Of a stretch of DNA of 64,000 nt, positions 26,252-34,761 are shown piece by piece. The translations under genes and the position numbers were made by a program. The DNA lies in assembly GCA_934148995.1 (NCBI GenBank), contig CAKPDM010000005.1, positions 1-64,000 on the forward strand. Direction: 5' to 3'. Each line of letters opens with the position of its first letter. Within the stretch, counting starts at the first letter, position 1. Below the pieces are notes generated by a model. It had not been told where the DNA came from and ran no database searches. It was given only the letters and a program-made list of their open reading frames with translations. Source of the stretch: an uncultured Bacilli bacterium (GTDB taxonomy: Bacteria > Bacillota_I > Bacilli_A > RF39 > UBA660).

Positions 26252-27688
26252 TCATCTCTTTCTATATTCTTTTATCTTTCTTTTCGCTTTAGTTGTTTTT
26301 ACATATGAAAGCCATTCTTCACTAGGTCCCTTTCCTAAAGTATCATTTAATATCTTTACTCTATCTTTATTATGTAAGATAAAATCAAAATCAACCATTT
26401 CATTATTTACTAAAGCTCCCGTCATCGAATTACCTAAATCAGTATGAATACGATAAGCAAAATCAACAACTGATGAGTCTTTCGGCAACTCAATCGTTTC
26501 ACCCTTTGTTGTATAAACATAAATTTTATCCGAGAATAATTCTTCTTTTACCTGTTTTACAAAAGTTTGATTATCACTAAAAGCCTTATTTATTTCTAAA
26601 AGTGAATTAAAGAACTGATACTTATCTTTTAAATCTTTCTGCATTCTATCTCTAGCATTTCCTTTATTAATATCCCAATAAGCAGTAAGTCCAAAAGAGG
26701 CAATTTTGTCCATATCAAAAGTTCTTATCTGGGTTTGAACTAATCTATCATCAAGACCAAACACTGTTGTATGTAATGATTGATACATATTTGTTTTAGG
26801 AGTAGAAATATAATCTTTAAATTTGTTATTAATCGGATGATATTTTGAATGAACTAGACCTAGTGTATAGTAACAATTAGCAATATTATCAACCATTACT
26901 TTAAGAGATAATAAGTCATGTATATCATCCACCTGATGACCTTGTTCTAATCTTTTATAAATACCATAAATGTTTTTTGTTCTAACTTTTATCTCATGTG
27001 GTATTTCTTTATTACTTAAAATTTTATTAATCGTTACTAACATTTCTTCTAAACAACCATTACTATCTTCTTCTACTTTCAATTTTACTTCACTTAGTTT
27101 TTTATACTTATCAGGATAAAGATATTGTAGCGATAAATCTTCTAATTCCGATTTTAAGCGATAAGCCCCGATACAATAAGCTAAAGGAACAAAGACATCC
27201 ATCGTCTCCATAGCATTCTCTTTCTGTTTAAATTCTGATTTAAAACCAAGTGTTCGCATATTATGAAGTCTGTCTGCTAGTTTGATAATGATTATTCTAA
27301 CATCTTCTGTAATACCTGTTATTATCTTCCTAGTATTAGCAAGATTTTGGGCTTGTTTAGAAGAGAAATTAAGTTTACTAATCTTAGTAACACCATTAAC
27401 TAGTTTAGCAACATCTTCATTAAAGTTTTCTGTTATTTCTTCTTTGGTTACTTTAGTATCTTCTAAAGTATCATGAAGAAGACCTGCACACAAAGTATCT
27501 TTATCAGCGTGCATTTCTGCTAAAATATAAGCAACATTTAAAGGATGCGTAATATAAGGCTCACCACTTTGTCTTGTTTGCCCTCTATGTAAGTATTCAG
27601 CAAAGAGATAAGCTTTTCTAATACTTTCCACTTCATCAGCATTATAAGTTTTCACTACATTTAATAAATCATCAATCGTAATATTCAT
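26252..27688 (-). CDS. relA: RelA/SpoT homologue (p)ppGpp synthetase/hydrolase without ACT domain
   Basis: A 478-residue bifunctional RSH. The HD hydrolase has HRGQTRQSGEPYITHPLNVA and AGLLHDTLEDT, and the synthetase has KVRTKNIYGIYKRL and LKVMVDNIANCYYTLG with YISTPKTNMYQSLHTTV. A TGS domain (VYTTKGETIELPKDSSVVDF) comes near the C-terminus. The zinc-finger and ACT domains of standard RelA/SpoT (about 735 residues) are absent; the protein ends naturally after the TGS domain. The HD motif is intact, so hydrolysis of (p)ppGpp should work. Expression is probably controlled by the leader peptide and terminator just upstream. Confidence 0.93.
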   Translation of the reverse strand: MNITIDDLLNVVKTYNADEVESIRKAYLFAEYLHRGQTRQSGEPYITHPLNVAYILAEMHADKDTLCAGLLHDTLEDTKVTKEEITENFNEDVAKLVNGVTKISKLNFSSKQAQNLANTRKIITGITEDVRIIIIKLADRLHNMRTLGFKSEFKQKENAMETMDVFVPLAYCIGAYRLKSELEDLSLQYLYPDKYKKLSEVKLKVEEDSNGCLEEMLVTINKILSNKEIPHEIKVRTKNIYGIYKRLEQGHQVDDIHDLLSLKVMVDNIANCYYTLGLVHSKYHPINNKFKDYISTPKTNMYQSLHTTVFGLDDRLVQTQIRTFDMDKIASFGLTAYWDINKGNARDRMQKDLKDKYQFFNSLLEINKAFSDNQTFVKQVKEELFSDKIYVYTTKGETIELPKDSSVVDFAYRIHTDLGNSMTGALVNNEMVDFDFILHNKDRVKILNDTLGKGPSEEWLSYVKTTKAKRKIKEYRKR

Positions 27689-27702
27689 AACAATTTCCTC
27701 CT

Positions 27703-27745
27703 AAAAAGAAAACATCATCAAGGTTTCCCTTTAATGACGTTTTCT
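27703..27745 (-). terminator. Attenuator terminator before relA
   Basis: GAAAACGTCATTAAAGG pairs with CCTTGATGATGTTTTC around a GAAA loop, followed by TTTTT. The hairpin sits directly before the relA ribosome site AGGAGG. The leader peptide stop codon (27731-27733) is in the 5' arm. Confidence 0.85.
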
Positions 27746-27847
27746 CATCCTTTTTGCAGGACTTAGGCAGAAGAAAAGATTTCCAGATATTAGTTTATCA
27801 AGATTTAGTAATGTATCAATTTTTGCTGTTATTAAGTTCTTTTCCAT
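27731..27847 (-). CDS. Leader peptide upstream of relA (38 residues)
   Basis: ATG at 27847 after GGGAGTAGGT. The peptide begins MEKNLITAKIDTLLNLDKL and ends FFCLSPAKRMRKRH, with a run of basic residues just before the stop. The stop lies inside the 5' arm of the terminator that precedes relA. Ribosome stalling at the basic codons or at the stop could prevent terminator formation and so adjust relA transcription. The ORF, its ribosome site and its promoter are all visible; regulation is inferred. Confidence 0.6.
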   Translation of the reverse strand: MEKNLITAKIDTLLNLDKLISGNLFFCLSPAKRMRKRH

Positions 27848-27874
27848 ACCTACTCCCAAATTTGTATTGATACT

Positions 27875-27903
27875 AATATATTACTAAGTTTTTTCAATGT
27901 CAA
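27875..27903 (-). promoter_or_regulatory. Promoter of the relA transcript
   Basis: TTGACA (27898-27903), 17-base spacer, TATATT (27875-27880), located directly downstream of the trpS stop codon. Confidence 0.85.
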
Positions 27904-27904
27904 T

Positions 27905-28999
27905 CTATTTTAGAGAATATTTTCCCTCTACTTCTTTTAAAAGTGAATCATCTTCAAAATAATTTATCTGCATTGCTCTTTTAACTTCATCTAAAGTTTC
28001 TTTCGCTTTTGCTCTTGCTTTCTTAGTTCCTTCTTTTAACACATTATAAACATACTCTGGGTTTTTAGCTAACTCTTCACGTCTTTCTCTAATTGGTCTT
28101 AGCTCTTCTTGCAAGATATCATTTAAGAATCTTTTAATTTTCATATCTCCTAAACCACCACGTCTATAATGTGCTTTCAACTCATCTAAGTTTTTGTATT
28201 CTGGTAAGAATTTCTCAAAAGAATCTTCTTTACAGAAAGTATCAAGATAAGTGAAAACAACATTTCCTTCAACTTTACCTGGGTCTTCTACTCTTATATG
28301 GTCAGGGTCTGTGTACATAGCAAAGACTTTTTTCTTTATTTCTTCTTCACTATCTTTTAAATAAATACAGTTACCGATTGATTTACTCATCTTGGCATTA
28401 CCATCAGTTCCCACTAATCTTTTTTCATTTTCACTAGAAGGAAGCATTGCTACTGGTTCTACTAGTGTCTCTCCATAAATAGAGTTAAATTTTCTAACAA
28501 TTTCTCTTGCTTGTTCAATCATTGGTAATTGATCATCACCAACAGGAATAACCGTTGCTTTAAAAGCCGTTATATCAGCCGTTTGACTTACCGGATAAGT
28601 GAAGAATCCTGCTGGAATACTCTCTTCAAACCCTCTTAGTTTAATTTCTTCCTTAACAGTTGGATTCCTATGAAGTCTTGCTACTGTTACTAAGTTCATA
28701 TAGTAAAATGTTAACTCTGTTAGTTCTGGTACTTCTGACTGAATAAAGTAATTAACTTTTGCTGGGTCAATACCACAAGCTAAGTTATCTAAAGCTACTT
28801 CAAAGATATTATCTCTTACTTTCTTTGGATTATCAAAATTATCTGTTAAAGCTTGCGCATCTGCTGCAAACAAATACATCTCATCATAATCACCTTCATT
28901 TTGTAGTTTTACTCTACTTTTTAAAGACCCTACATAATGACCAATATGTAAAGGACCAGTTGGTCTTTCACCAGTTAATACTATTTTTTTCTTTTCCAT
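27905..28999 (-). CDS. trpS: Tryptophan--tRNA ligase
   Basis: A 364-residue class I synthetase with GERPTGPLHIGHYVGSL (HIGH) and KMSKSIGN (KMSKS). The region SQTADITAFKATVIPVGDDQ matches TrpRS tryptophan-binding residues. It charges tRNA-Trp in the cytosol. The gene stands alone under a Trp-type T-box and its own promoter. Confidence 0.95.
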   Translation of the reverse strand: MEKKKIVLTGERPTGPLHIGHYVGSLKSRVKLQNEGDYDEMYLFAADAQALTDNFDNPKKVRDNIFEVALDNLACGIDPAKVNYFIQSEVPELTELTFYYMNLVTVARLHRNPTVKEEIKLRGFEESIPAGFFTYPVSQTADITAFKATVIPVGDDQLPMIEQAREIVRKFNSIYGETLVEPVAMLPSSENEKRLVGTDGNAKMSKSIGNCIYLKDSEEEIKKKVFAMYTDPDHIRVEDPGKVEGNVVFTYLDTFCKEDSFEKFLPEYKNLDELKAHYRRGGLGDMKIKRFLNDILQEELRPIRERREELAKNPEYVYNVLKEGTKKARAKAKETLDEVKRAMQINYFEDDSLLKEVEGKYSLK

Positions 29000-29019
29000 A
29001 TTTCTAACCTCTTTTCAAA

Positions 29020-29260
29020 AGAAAAAATCCTATCCTATTAAAGGATAAGATTTAACTACTTATTATGCCACCTTATAATAGCGTATACTTACTATATACG
29101 TTTCTTTGTTAACGAAGGAACAACTCCGTACTAGCCTACTATTATTTCGGTAGTCTCTCATCAGTCCATTTAGTATAGTAAATTTGTAATTTCCCACCAC
29201 CAATTACTCTCTTTAAAATTTAGTTATACCTACTACTCTGAATCACTGATTTATGTTTTA
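29020..29260 (-). promoter_or_regulatory. T-box leader, tryptophan
   Basis: Stem I shows AGAGAGTAATTGGTGGTGGG, a TGG specifier candidate at 29166-29168 followed by A, and the T-box core AAGGTGGCATAA (about 29063-29074). It ends in a terminator with a 10-bp stem ATCTTATCCT/AGGATAGGAT and Ts (29025-29052). TGGC in the bulge fits the G73 discriminator of tRNA-Trp, in contrast to TGGT in the Val and Phe leaders. Confidence 0.9.
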
Positions 29261-29289
29261 ATTATAAGCACTCAGGCCTTATTTGTCAA
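29261..29289 (-). promoter_or_regulatory. Promoter of trpS
   Basis: Consensus TTGACA (29284-29289, inside the end of sigK), 17-base spacer, TATAAT (29261-29266). Confidence 0.9.
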
Positions 29290-29986
29290 ATTCTTCATAG
29301 TGATTATTTTTAATAAATTCTCTTAGTATTTTAGTTAAGGCTCGCTTTTCTATTCTTGAAACATAACTTCTCGAAATATTCATATCATGAGCAATTGTTT
29401 TTTGTGTCTTGGGAATATTTCCATATAAACCATATCTTTTTTCAATTATATCTTTTTCTCTATCTGTTAATACTTCAATATAATCATTTAGTAATAAGAC
29501 ATTATCTTTCTTACTAATTTCTTCTACAAAATCAGGTTTTGGTGCTTTCAAGATATCAAGAATTGATATTTCATTACCTTCTTTATCAAACCCAACTGGT
29601 TCATTTAAAGAGATATTTTTGTTATTCTTGTTATTTGCTCGAAAGTACATCAGAATTTCGTTTTGAATACACTTAGCACAATAAGTAGTTAACCTATTGC
29701 CTTTACTAGTAAGAAAACTATCAACACCCTTTATAAGACCAATTGTTCCTATACTAATCAAATCATCTTGGTCAACATTTTTATAATCAAATTTCTTTAC
29801 AATATGAGCAACTAGACGTAAGTTATGTTCAATTAAATCATTTCTAGCTTCCTTATCCCCTTGTTGCATTCTCTTGATACAGTCTTCTTCCTCTTCTTTT
29901 GATAATGGTTCTTTAAAGACCTGATTAGAATAACTCGCCGTAAAAGTAAAGAAACCTCTTAAACTATTAAATAGTTGAAATAACAT
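29279..29986 (-). CDS. sigK: RNA polymerase sporulation sigma factor, SigK type
   Basis: A 235-residue sigma-70 family factor. The start MLFQLFNSLRGFFTFTASYS and the block PLSKEEEEDCIKRMQQGDKEARNDL match pro-SigK. Region 2 shows LIEHNLRLVAHIVKKF and DDLISIGTIGLIKGVDSF, and region 4 ends with SRSYVSRIEKRALTKI. SigK drives late mother-cell transcription (coat, cortex) during sporulation. The N-terminal about 20 hydrophobic residues would be the pro-sequence removed on activation. Here the gene is continuous. It follows priA by 42 bases. Confidence 0.88.
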   Translation of the reverse strand: MLFQLFNSLRGFFTFTASYSNQVFKEPLSKEEEEDCIKRMQQGDKEARNDLIEHNLRLVAHIVKKFDYKNVDQDDLISIGTIGLIKGVDSFLTSKGNRLTTYCAKCIQNEILMYFRANNKNNKNISLNEPVGFDKEGNEISILDILKAPKPDFVEEISKKDNVLLLNDYIEVLTDREKDIIEKRYGLYGNIPKTQKTIAHDMNISRSYVSRIEKRALTKILREFIKNNHYEEFDK

Positions 29987-30028
29987 TTTATCACCACTAC
30001 ATATTATGTTATTTTTTGTTGAAAAATG

Positions 30029-32182
30029 TTATAAATGCAATGGATTGAAATCAACGGACACTTCTACTATTTTTTTAGTAGCATAGTATCTAAGTAATTT
30101 ATCAAGAATTTCATATAAGTTATCTTGATATTGATACTTCAAAATTATCTGATACGAATAAATATTCATCTTTTTAAATATCATCGCTTTAGTAGGTCCT
30201 AAAAGAATAGTTTTATCTAAATACTTTTCTAAGACTTTAAAACATCTAGTTGCTTCTATTAAGCAAGTATTTTCTTCCTTACTACTAATTTTTACTAATA
30301 CTAGATAATAGTATGGCGGATATTTCATTATCTTTCTAATTGACATTTCTTCTTTATAAAACTTTAGATAGTTATGTTCCTTAGCTGATTCTATTGCATA
30401 ATGCTCTTTATTATAAGTCTGAAAGATAACTATTCCTTCTCTACTACGACCAGAACGTCCTGCTACTTGACTTAATAAATCAAAAGTAACTTCACTACTT
30501 CGAAAGTCTGGTATCATCAAAGAAGTATCAGTATTAATTACTCCCACTAAAGTAACATTAGGAAAATCAAGACCTTTCGCTACCATTTGAGTTCCAATTA
30601 GAATAGAAGCTTCTCCCTTACCAAAGCTTTCAATAATTTTCTGATGAGCATTCTTTCTACTCGTCGTATCAACATCCATTCGTAAGACTTTAACATCTTT
30701 AAATAAACTTTTTAGTTCTTCTTCAATTTTCTCTGTTCCAACTCCTAAATCTCTTAAAGAATCCATTTTACATTCAGGACAAATTTTTGGATAATTAGTT
30801 GCATAACCGCAATAATGGCATCTTAATAAGTTATTGGTTTTATGATAGGTTAAAGAAATATCACAGTTAGGACACTTCATCACATAGCCACAATTCTTAC
30901 AAGATAAGACTGAAGAATAACCCCTTCGATTAAGAAGAAGAATTACCTGTTCATCTCTTGCTAAAGTTTCTTCTATCGCTTTAATTAATTCTAAAGAAAA
31001 ATGTCCTTTCGAAGTAGCAATTGCTTTATTCATATCAACAAACTTTACTGTTGGAAGACTTCTGCCACCCACTCGTTCGGTTAAACTTACTAAGTGATAA
31101 ACGTGTTTTAAAGCTCTAGCATAACTTTCAAGAGTTGGTGTAGCACTTCCTAAAATTAATTTAGCTTGATGATACTTACACCGCTCAATAGCAACCATTT
31201 TCGTCTCATACTTAGGGGTATTTTCTTGTTTATAAGAATCACTATGTTCTTCATCCATAATGATATAAGCAATGTCTTTTAATGGTGCAAAAATGGCACT
31301 TCTAGTACCGATAACTAAACTAGCTTCCTCCATTGCTACTCGGCGATATTCATCATATCTTTCGCCATCTGATAAAGCGCTATGAAAAATAGCTACTCTA
31401 CTTCCAAATCGTTGTTCAAAACGTCTTAAAGTCTGAGGAGTTAAAGATATCTCAGGAACTAAAACAATACTTTGCTTACCCCGTTTTAACCCTTCTTCAA
31501 TTAAGGACATATAAACTTCTGTTTTACCAGAACCAGTCACTCCATGTAAAAGATAAACTAAATCAGAGCTAGTAATTATCTCTTTGGTTACTTTCTCTTG
31601 TAAGGGCGTTAAAGTATTATGATTAGTAATAAAATCATTATGTTCTAAACGATAACTTTCAACCTTTTCTTTTAATAGAACTCCTTTAGTTACTAACAAA
31701 TTAAGTCTTGCTTTACTTATCTTTGTTAATTCCTTTTCACTAACTGTTCTATCCCTAATTAAATTTACTATCTCTAACTGCTTTTCCGTTAATTTACTAT
31801 CATTATTTTTGTTAACTGTATAAAACGTCTCATAAATCTTTGTTATTTCCTTTTTATTCTTTATTTTTAAAGCCTTGGGAAGCATTGCTTGATAACAACT
31901 AATTAATGGTGCTAAAGTCATTTCACTAATTTTTTTACCTAATAAAAGTAATTCTTCATTTAATACAATATCGTTATCTATACTAATTATTTCTTTAAGC
32001 TTATAATCTTCGTCTACTTCAGTCGTTAATTCTAAAATAAAACCTTCTACCTGTCTATTTCCAAAAGGAACAACTACTCTTTCCCCAACTGCTGCTATAG
32101 TAACCAAGTCATCAGGAACTAAATAAGAAAAAGTCTTATCTACAGCTTTACTCATTACTTCTACTAATACTTTTGCTATCAT
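30029..32182 (-). CDS. priA: Primosomal protein N' (replication restart helicase PriA)
   Basis: A 717-residue helicase. The N-terminal DNA-binding domain is followed by Walker A HGVTGSGKTEVY, the DEEH box IIMDEEHSDSYK and the zinc-binding cluster (CKNCGYVMKCPNCD and CHYCGYATNYPKICPEC). Later helicase motifs include GTQMVAKGLDFPNVT and QVAGRSGR. PriA reloads the replisome at stalled forks. It has its own strong promoter and may be cotranscribed with sigK. Confidence 0.95.
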   Translation of the reverse strand: MIAKVLVEVMSKAVDKTFSYLVPDDLVTIAAVGERVVVPFGNRQVEGFILELTTEVDEDYKLKEIISIDNDIVLNEELLLLGKKISEMTLAPLISCYQAMLPKALKIKNKKEITKIYETFYTVNKNNDSKLTEKQLEIVNLIRDRTVSEKELTKISKARLNLLVTKGVLLKEKVESYRLEHNDFITNHNTLTPLQEKVTKEIITSSDLVYLLHGVTGSGKTEVYMSLIEEGLKRGKQSIVLVPEISLTPQTLRRFEQRFGSRVAIFHSALSDGERYDEYRRVAMEEASLVIGTRSAIFAPLKDIAYIIMDEEHSDSYKQENTPKYETKMVAIERCKYHQAKLILGSATPTLESYARALKHVYHLVSLTERVGGRSLPTVKFVDMNKAIATSKGHFSLELIKAIEETLARDEQVILLLNRRGYSSVLSCKNCGYVMKCPNCDISLTYHKTNNLLRCHYCGYATNYPKICPECKMDSLRDLGVGTEKIEEELKSLFKDVKVLRMDVDTTSRKNAHQKIIESFGKGEASILIGTQMVAKGLDFPNVTLVGVINTDTSLMIPDFRSSEVTFDLLSQVAGRSGRSREGIVIFQTYNKEHYAIESAKEHNYLKFYKEEMSIRKIMKYPPYYYLVLVKISSKEENTCLIEATRCFKVLEKYLDKTILLGPTKAMIFKKMNIYSYQIILKYQYQDNLYEILDKLLRYYATKKIVEVSVDFNPLHL

Positions 32183-32214
32183 TTTCTCGTTCCTTTCCGT
32201 TCTTTATTTCTTTT

Positions 32215-32243
32215 ATTATATCTATAGAATATTTGTTCGTCAA
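32215..32243 (-). promoter_or_regulatory. Promoter of priA
   Basis: TTGACG (32238-32243), 17-base spacer, TATAAT (32215-32220). Confidence 0.85.
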
Positions 32244-32251
32244 GTATTATT

Positions 32252-32275
32252 AAAAAAAACATATCAACGATATGC
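32252..32275 (-). terminator. Intrinsic terminator of the dcw cluster after ftsZ
   Basis: AGCATATCGTTGATATG hairpin followed by eight Ts, just after the ftsZ stop. Confidence 0.85.
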
Positions 32276-32281
32276 TATTTT

Positions 32282-33418
32282 CTAAAAGTTTTTATCTCTT
32301 AAGAATGGTGGTAAATCATAATCACTACCTAATAGTTCACTATCATCATCTTCATCAATGGAAGTATCTATTCTTGGAAGTGGTGAACCATATCCCATTT
32401 CTTCCCCCCTACTACGTCTTGTAGGTTGAACATTAGAGAAAACTGGTTTTTGTGTTGATTCCTTTGCTTTCTTATCAAATCCAGTAGCAATTACTGTTAC
32501 AATAACTTCATCTGATAGATTTTCATTAATTACTGAACCAAAGATAGTATTAATATCTGTTCCAGAAGCTGCTCTTACTACTTCGGCAGCTTGTTCAGCT
32601 TCGAATAAAGTTAAGTTAACACCACCAGTAATATTAATAATAGCATCAGTTGCTCCCGCAATACTAGTTTCAAGTAATGGACTAGATACCGCTTGTTGAG
32701 CTGCTTCTATAGCTCTATCTTCACCCATACCGATACCAATACCAATAATGGCATGACCAGAATCTTTCATAACAGATTGAACATCAGCAAAGTCAAGGTT
32801 TACAAGACCAACTACAGCAATCAAATCAGAAATTGATTGAACACCACGACGTAAAACGTTATCTACTTCTTTAAATGCTTCAAGCATAGGTGTTGTTTTA
32901 TCAATAATTTCTCTTAATCTATCATTTGGTATAACGATTAAAGTATCAACGTGCTTTTCAAGTTCAGCTAGACCTCTTAAGGCATTATCCATTCGCTTCT
33001 TTCCTTCAAAAGTAAATGGTTTTGTAACAATAGCAACAGTTAAAGCTCCTAAACCTTGGGCTATTTCAGCAACAACAGGGGCACTACCTGTACCTGTTCC
33101 TCCACCCATTCCACAAGTAATAAAAATCATATCAGCACCAGTTAAGGCATCTTCTATTTCTTTTTTACTTTCAAGAGCTGCTTCTCTACCAATATCAGGC
33201 TTACTTCCTGCTCCTAAGCCATCAGTAAGATTAGCACCTAATTGTATCTTAACGTCAGCTTTTGAATTATTTAATACTTGTAAGTCTGTATTAGCAACGA
33301 TAAATTCAACGCCTTTAACTCCAGACTCAACCATTCTATTAACGGCATTTCCTCCACCGCCACCTAAACCAATTACCTTAATCTTTGCTAATTGATCCAT
33401 TTCTAGTCCATTTCCCAT
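32282..33418 (-). CDS. ftsZ: Cell division protein FtsZ
   Basis: A 378-residue tubulin-like GTPase. The nucleotide-binding IKVIGLGGGGGNAVNRM and the tubulin signature FITCGMGGGTGTGSAP are intact, as is the T7 loop (NLDFADVQSVM). A variable linker leads to the C-terminal conserved peptide DLPPFLRDKNF, which binds FtsA. It builds the Z ring at midcell. AAGGAGGAAC is its ribosome site; ftsA lies 20 bases upstream, and the two share a promoter before ftsA. Confidence 0.97.
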   Translation of the reverse strand: MGNGLEMDQLAKIKVIGLGGGGGNAVNRMVESGVKGVEFIVANTDLQVLNNSKADVKIQLGANLTDGLGAGSKPDIGREAALESKKEIEDALTGADMIFITCGMGGGTGTGSAPVVAEIAQGLGALTVAIVTKPFTFEGKKRMDNALRGLAELEKHVDTLIVIPNDRLREIIDKTTPMLEAFKEVDNVLRRGVQSISDLIAVVGLVNLDFADVQSVMKDSGHAIIGIGIGMGEDRAIEAAQQAVSSPLLETSIAGATDAIINITGGVNLTLFEAEQAAEVVRAASGTDINTIFGSVINENLSDEVIVTVIATGFDKKAKESTQKPVFSNVQPTRRSRGEEMGYGSPLPRIDTSIDEDDDSELLGSDYDLPPFLRDKNF

Positions 33419-33438
33419 AGTTTGTTCCTCCTTAACTG

Positions 33439-34671
33439 TTATTTATCATAAAAATGGTGCAAAAATCTATGAACCATATTTTCGTTTCCTGTGCTTCTTT
33501 TCTTTGGTGATAAAAATACGCTAGCCATTTCAGACGGAAAACAAGAAATATCTTCTTCCTGTAATAAGCACTTCTTATAAAAATATTGGGTCGCTCCAAA
33601 GGCACTTGTATATTTATTGTGTCTTGCTCCCATCTCTTGCATATTAAGACAGTAAGCATTGCGTCCCAAAACATCTTCTACTATATAATTGAATCCAGCT
33701 AATTCGCTGATACCACCCACTATAATTATATAACTTATTTCCCGTTTTGTTAAGCGATTTATTTCATTTTTAGCAAGTTTTAAAATTTCATTTAATCTTG
33801 ACTCTATTACTTTACTAATCTCCGTTTGATTAATAGTAATTTTCTTCTTTTCTTCGTTTTCCACATCGATACTATCATACTTATCAGCATAACGTGGCAC
33901 TGCAAGAGCAAACGTCTCTTTTAAATGTCTTGCTGTTTTAATTGGTACTTTATAAACAAAAGCTATATCTTTATCAACACTGCTACTACCAAGTGGTATG
34001 TAAGAATTTTTAATCATTATTCCTTTATTAAAGATAGAAACAGTCGTAACATCTCCTCCTAAGTTAATGATACAACCAAGTTTTCTATCAAGTGAACTAT
34101 TATTTATCGCATAGTAATCCGCTTGACTCTTGTGAACAATATCAACAATAGAAATACCAAGTGATGAAACTAGTTGAATAAGTGGATAAATTTCACTCTT
34201 TAAACTAGTTGATATAACTGCTTTAACAAAGAGTTTTTCTCCTTCTTCCCCAATAGGATTACTCACACTTAAATTATCATCTACTGTAAAAGAAATAGGT
34301 AGTGCACTAACAAATTCTCTATCATCAGCATAACTATCATTTTTAGCATCAGTTAAAGCTCGTTTGATATCTTCGCCTCTTACAACACCATCTCTTATAT
34401 CAACAAGACCTGTTTCTATCGTCATCTTGGAAGTAGTTGCAGGAATTAAAAGAATTACTTCTTTAATTTTCATACTTATCTTCTCTTCCGTTTTTGTAAT
34501 AGCTAATTTAATCGTCTCTCTTAATTTTTTATCATTATAAATCGTATTTTTCTTAATTCCCGAACTTCTAATAGAGGTAGAAGCTAAAACATGACATTTA
34601 TTGTTATAAGCACTAGCGACAATGACTTTAATTTCCTCATTACCAACATCTAGACTAGTTATCAATTGCAT
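33439..34671 (-). CDS. ftsA: Cell division protein FtsA
   Basis: A 410-residue actin-fold protein starting MQLITSLDVGNEEIKVIVAS. The ATP-binding segments KLGCIINLGGDVTTVSIF and IIIVGGISELAGFNYI are visible. It tethers FtsZ to the membrane, usually through a C-terminal amphipathic helix; the tail ENMVHRFLHHFYDK could serve this. It is transcribed with ftsZ from a TATAAT promoter directly upstream and possibly also from the dcw promoter. Confidence 0.93.
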   Translation of the reverse strand: MQLITSLDVGNEEIKVIVASAYNNKCHVLASTSIRSSGIKKNTIYNDKKLRETIKLAITKTEEKISMKIKEVILLIPATTSKMTIETGLVDIRDGVVRGEDIKRALTDAKNDSYADDREFVSALPISFTVDDNLSVSNPIGEEGEKLFVKAVISTSLKSEIYPLIQLVSSLGISIVDIVHKSQADYYAINNSSLDRKLGCIINLGGDVTTVSIFNKGIMIKNSYIPLGSSSVDKDIAFVYKVPIKTARHLKETFALAVPRYADKYDSIDVENEEKKKITINQTEISKVIESRLNEILKLAKNEINRLTKREISYIIIVGGISELAGFNYIVEDVLGRNAYCLNMQEMGARHNKYTSAFGATQYFYKKCLLQEEDISCFPSEMASVFLSPKKRSTGNENMVHRFLHHFYDK

Positions 34672-34694
34672 CGTATCACCCCTATCCTTTTCTC

Positions 34695-34723
34695 ATTATA
34701 CTATAAACTACGCTTCATTAAAA
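34695..34723 (-). promoter_or_regulatory. Promoter of ftsA-ftsZ
   Basis: TATAAT (34695-34700) with a weak TTTTAA (34718-34723) at 17 bases, 24 bases before the ftsA start. Confidence 0.55.
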
Positions 34724-34761
34724 GCTTTTCCTTTTATTTTTCTACTATCTTTAGCTATTTT

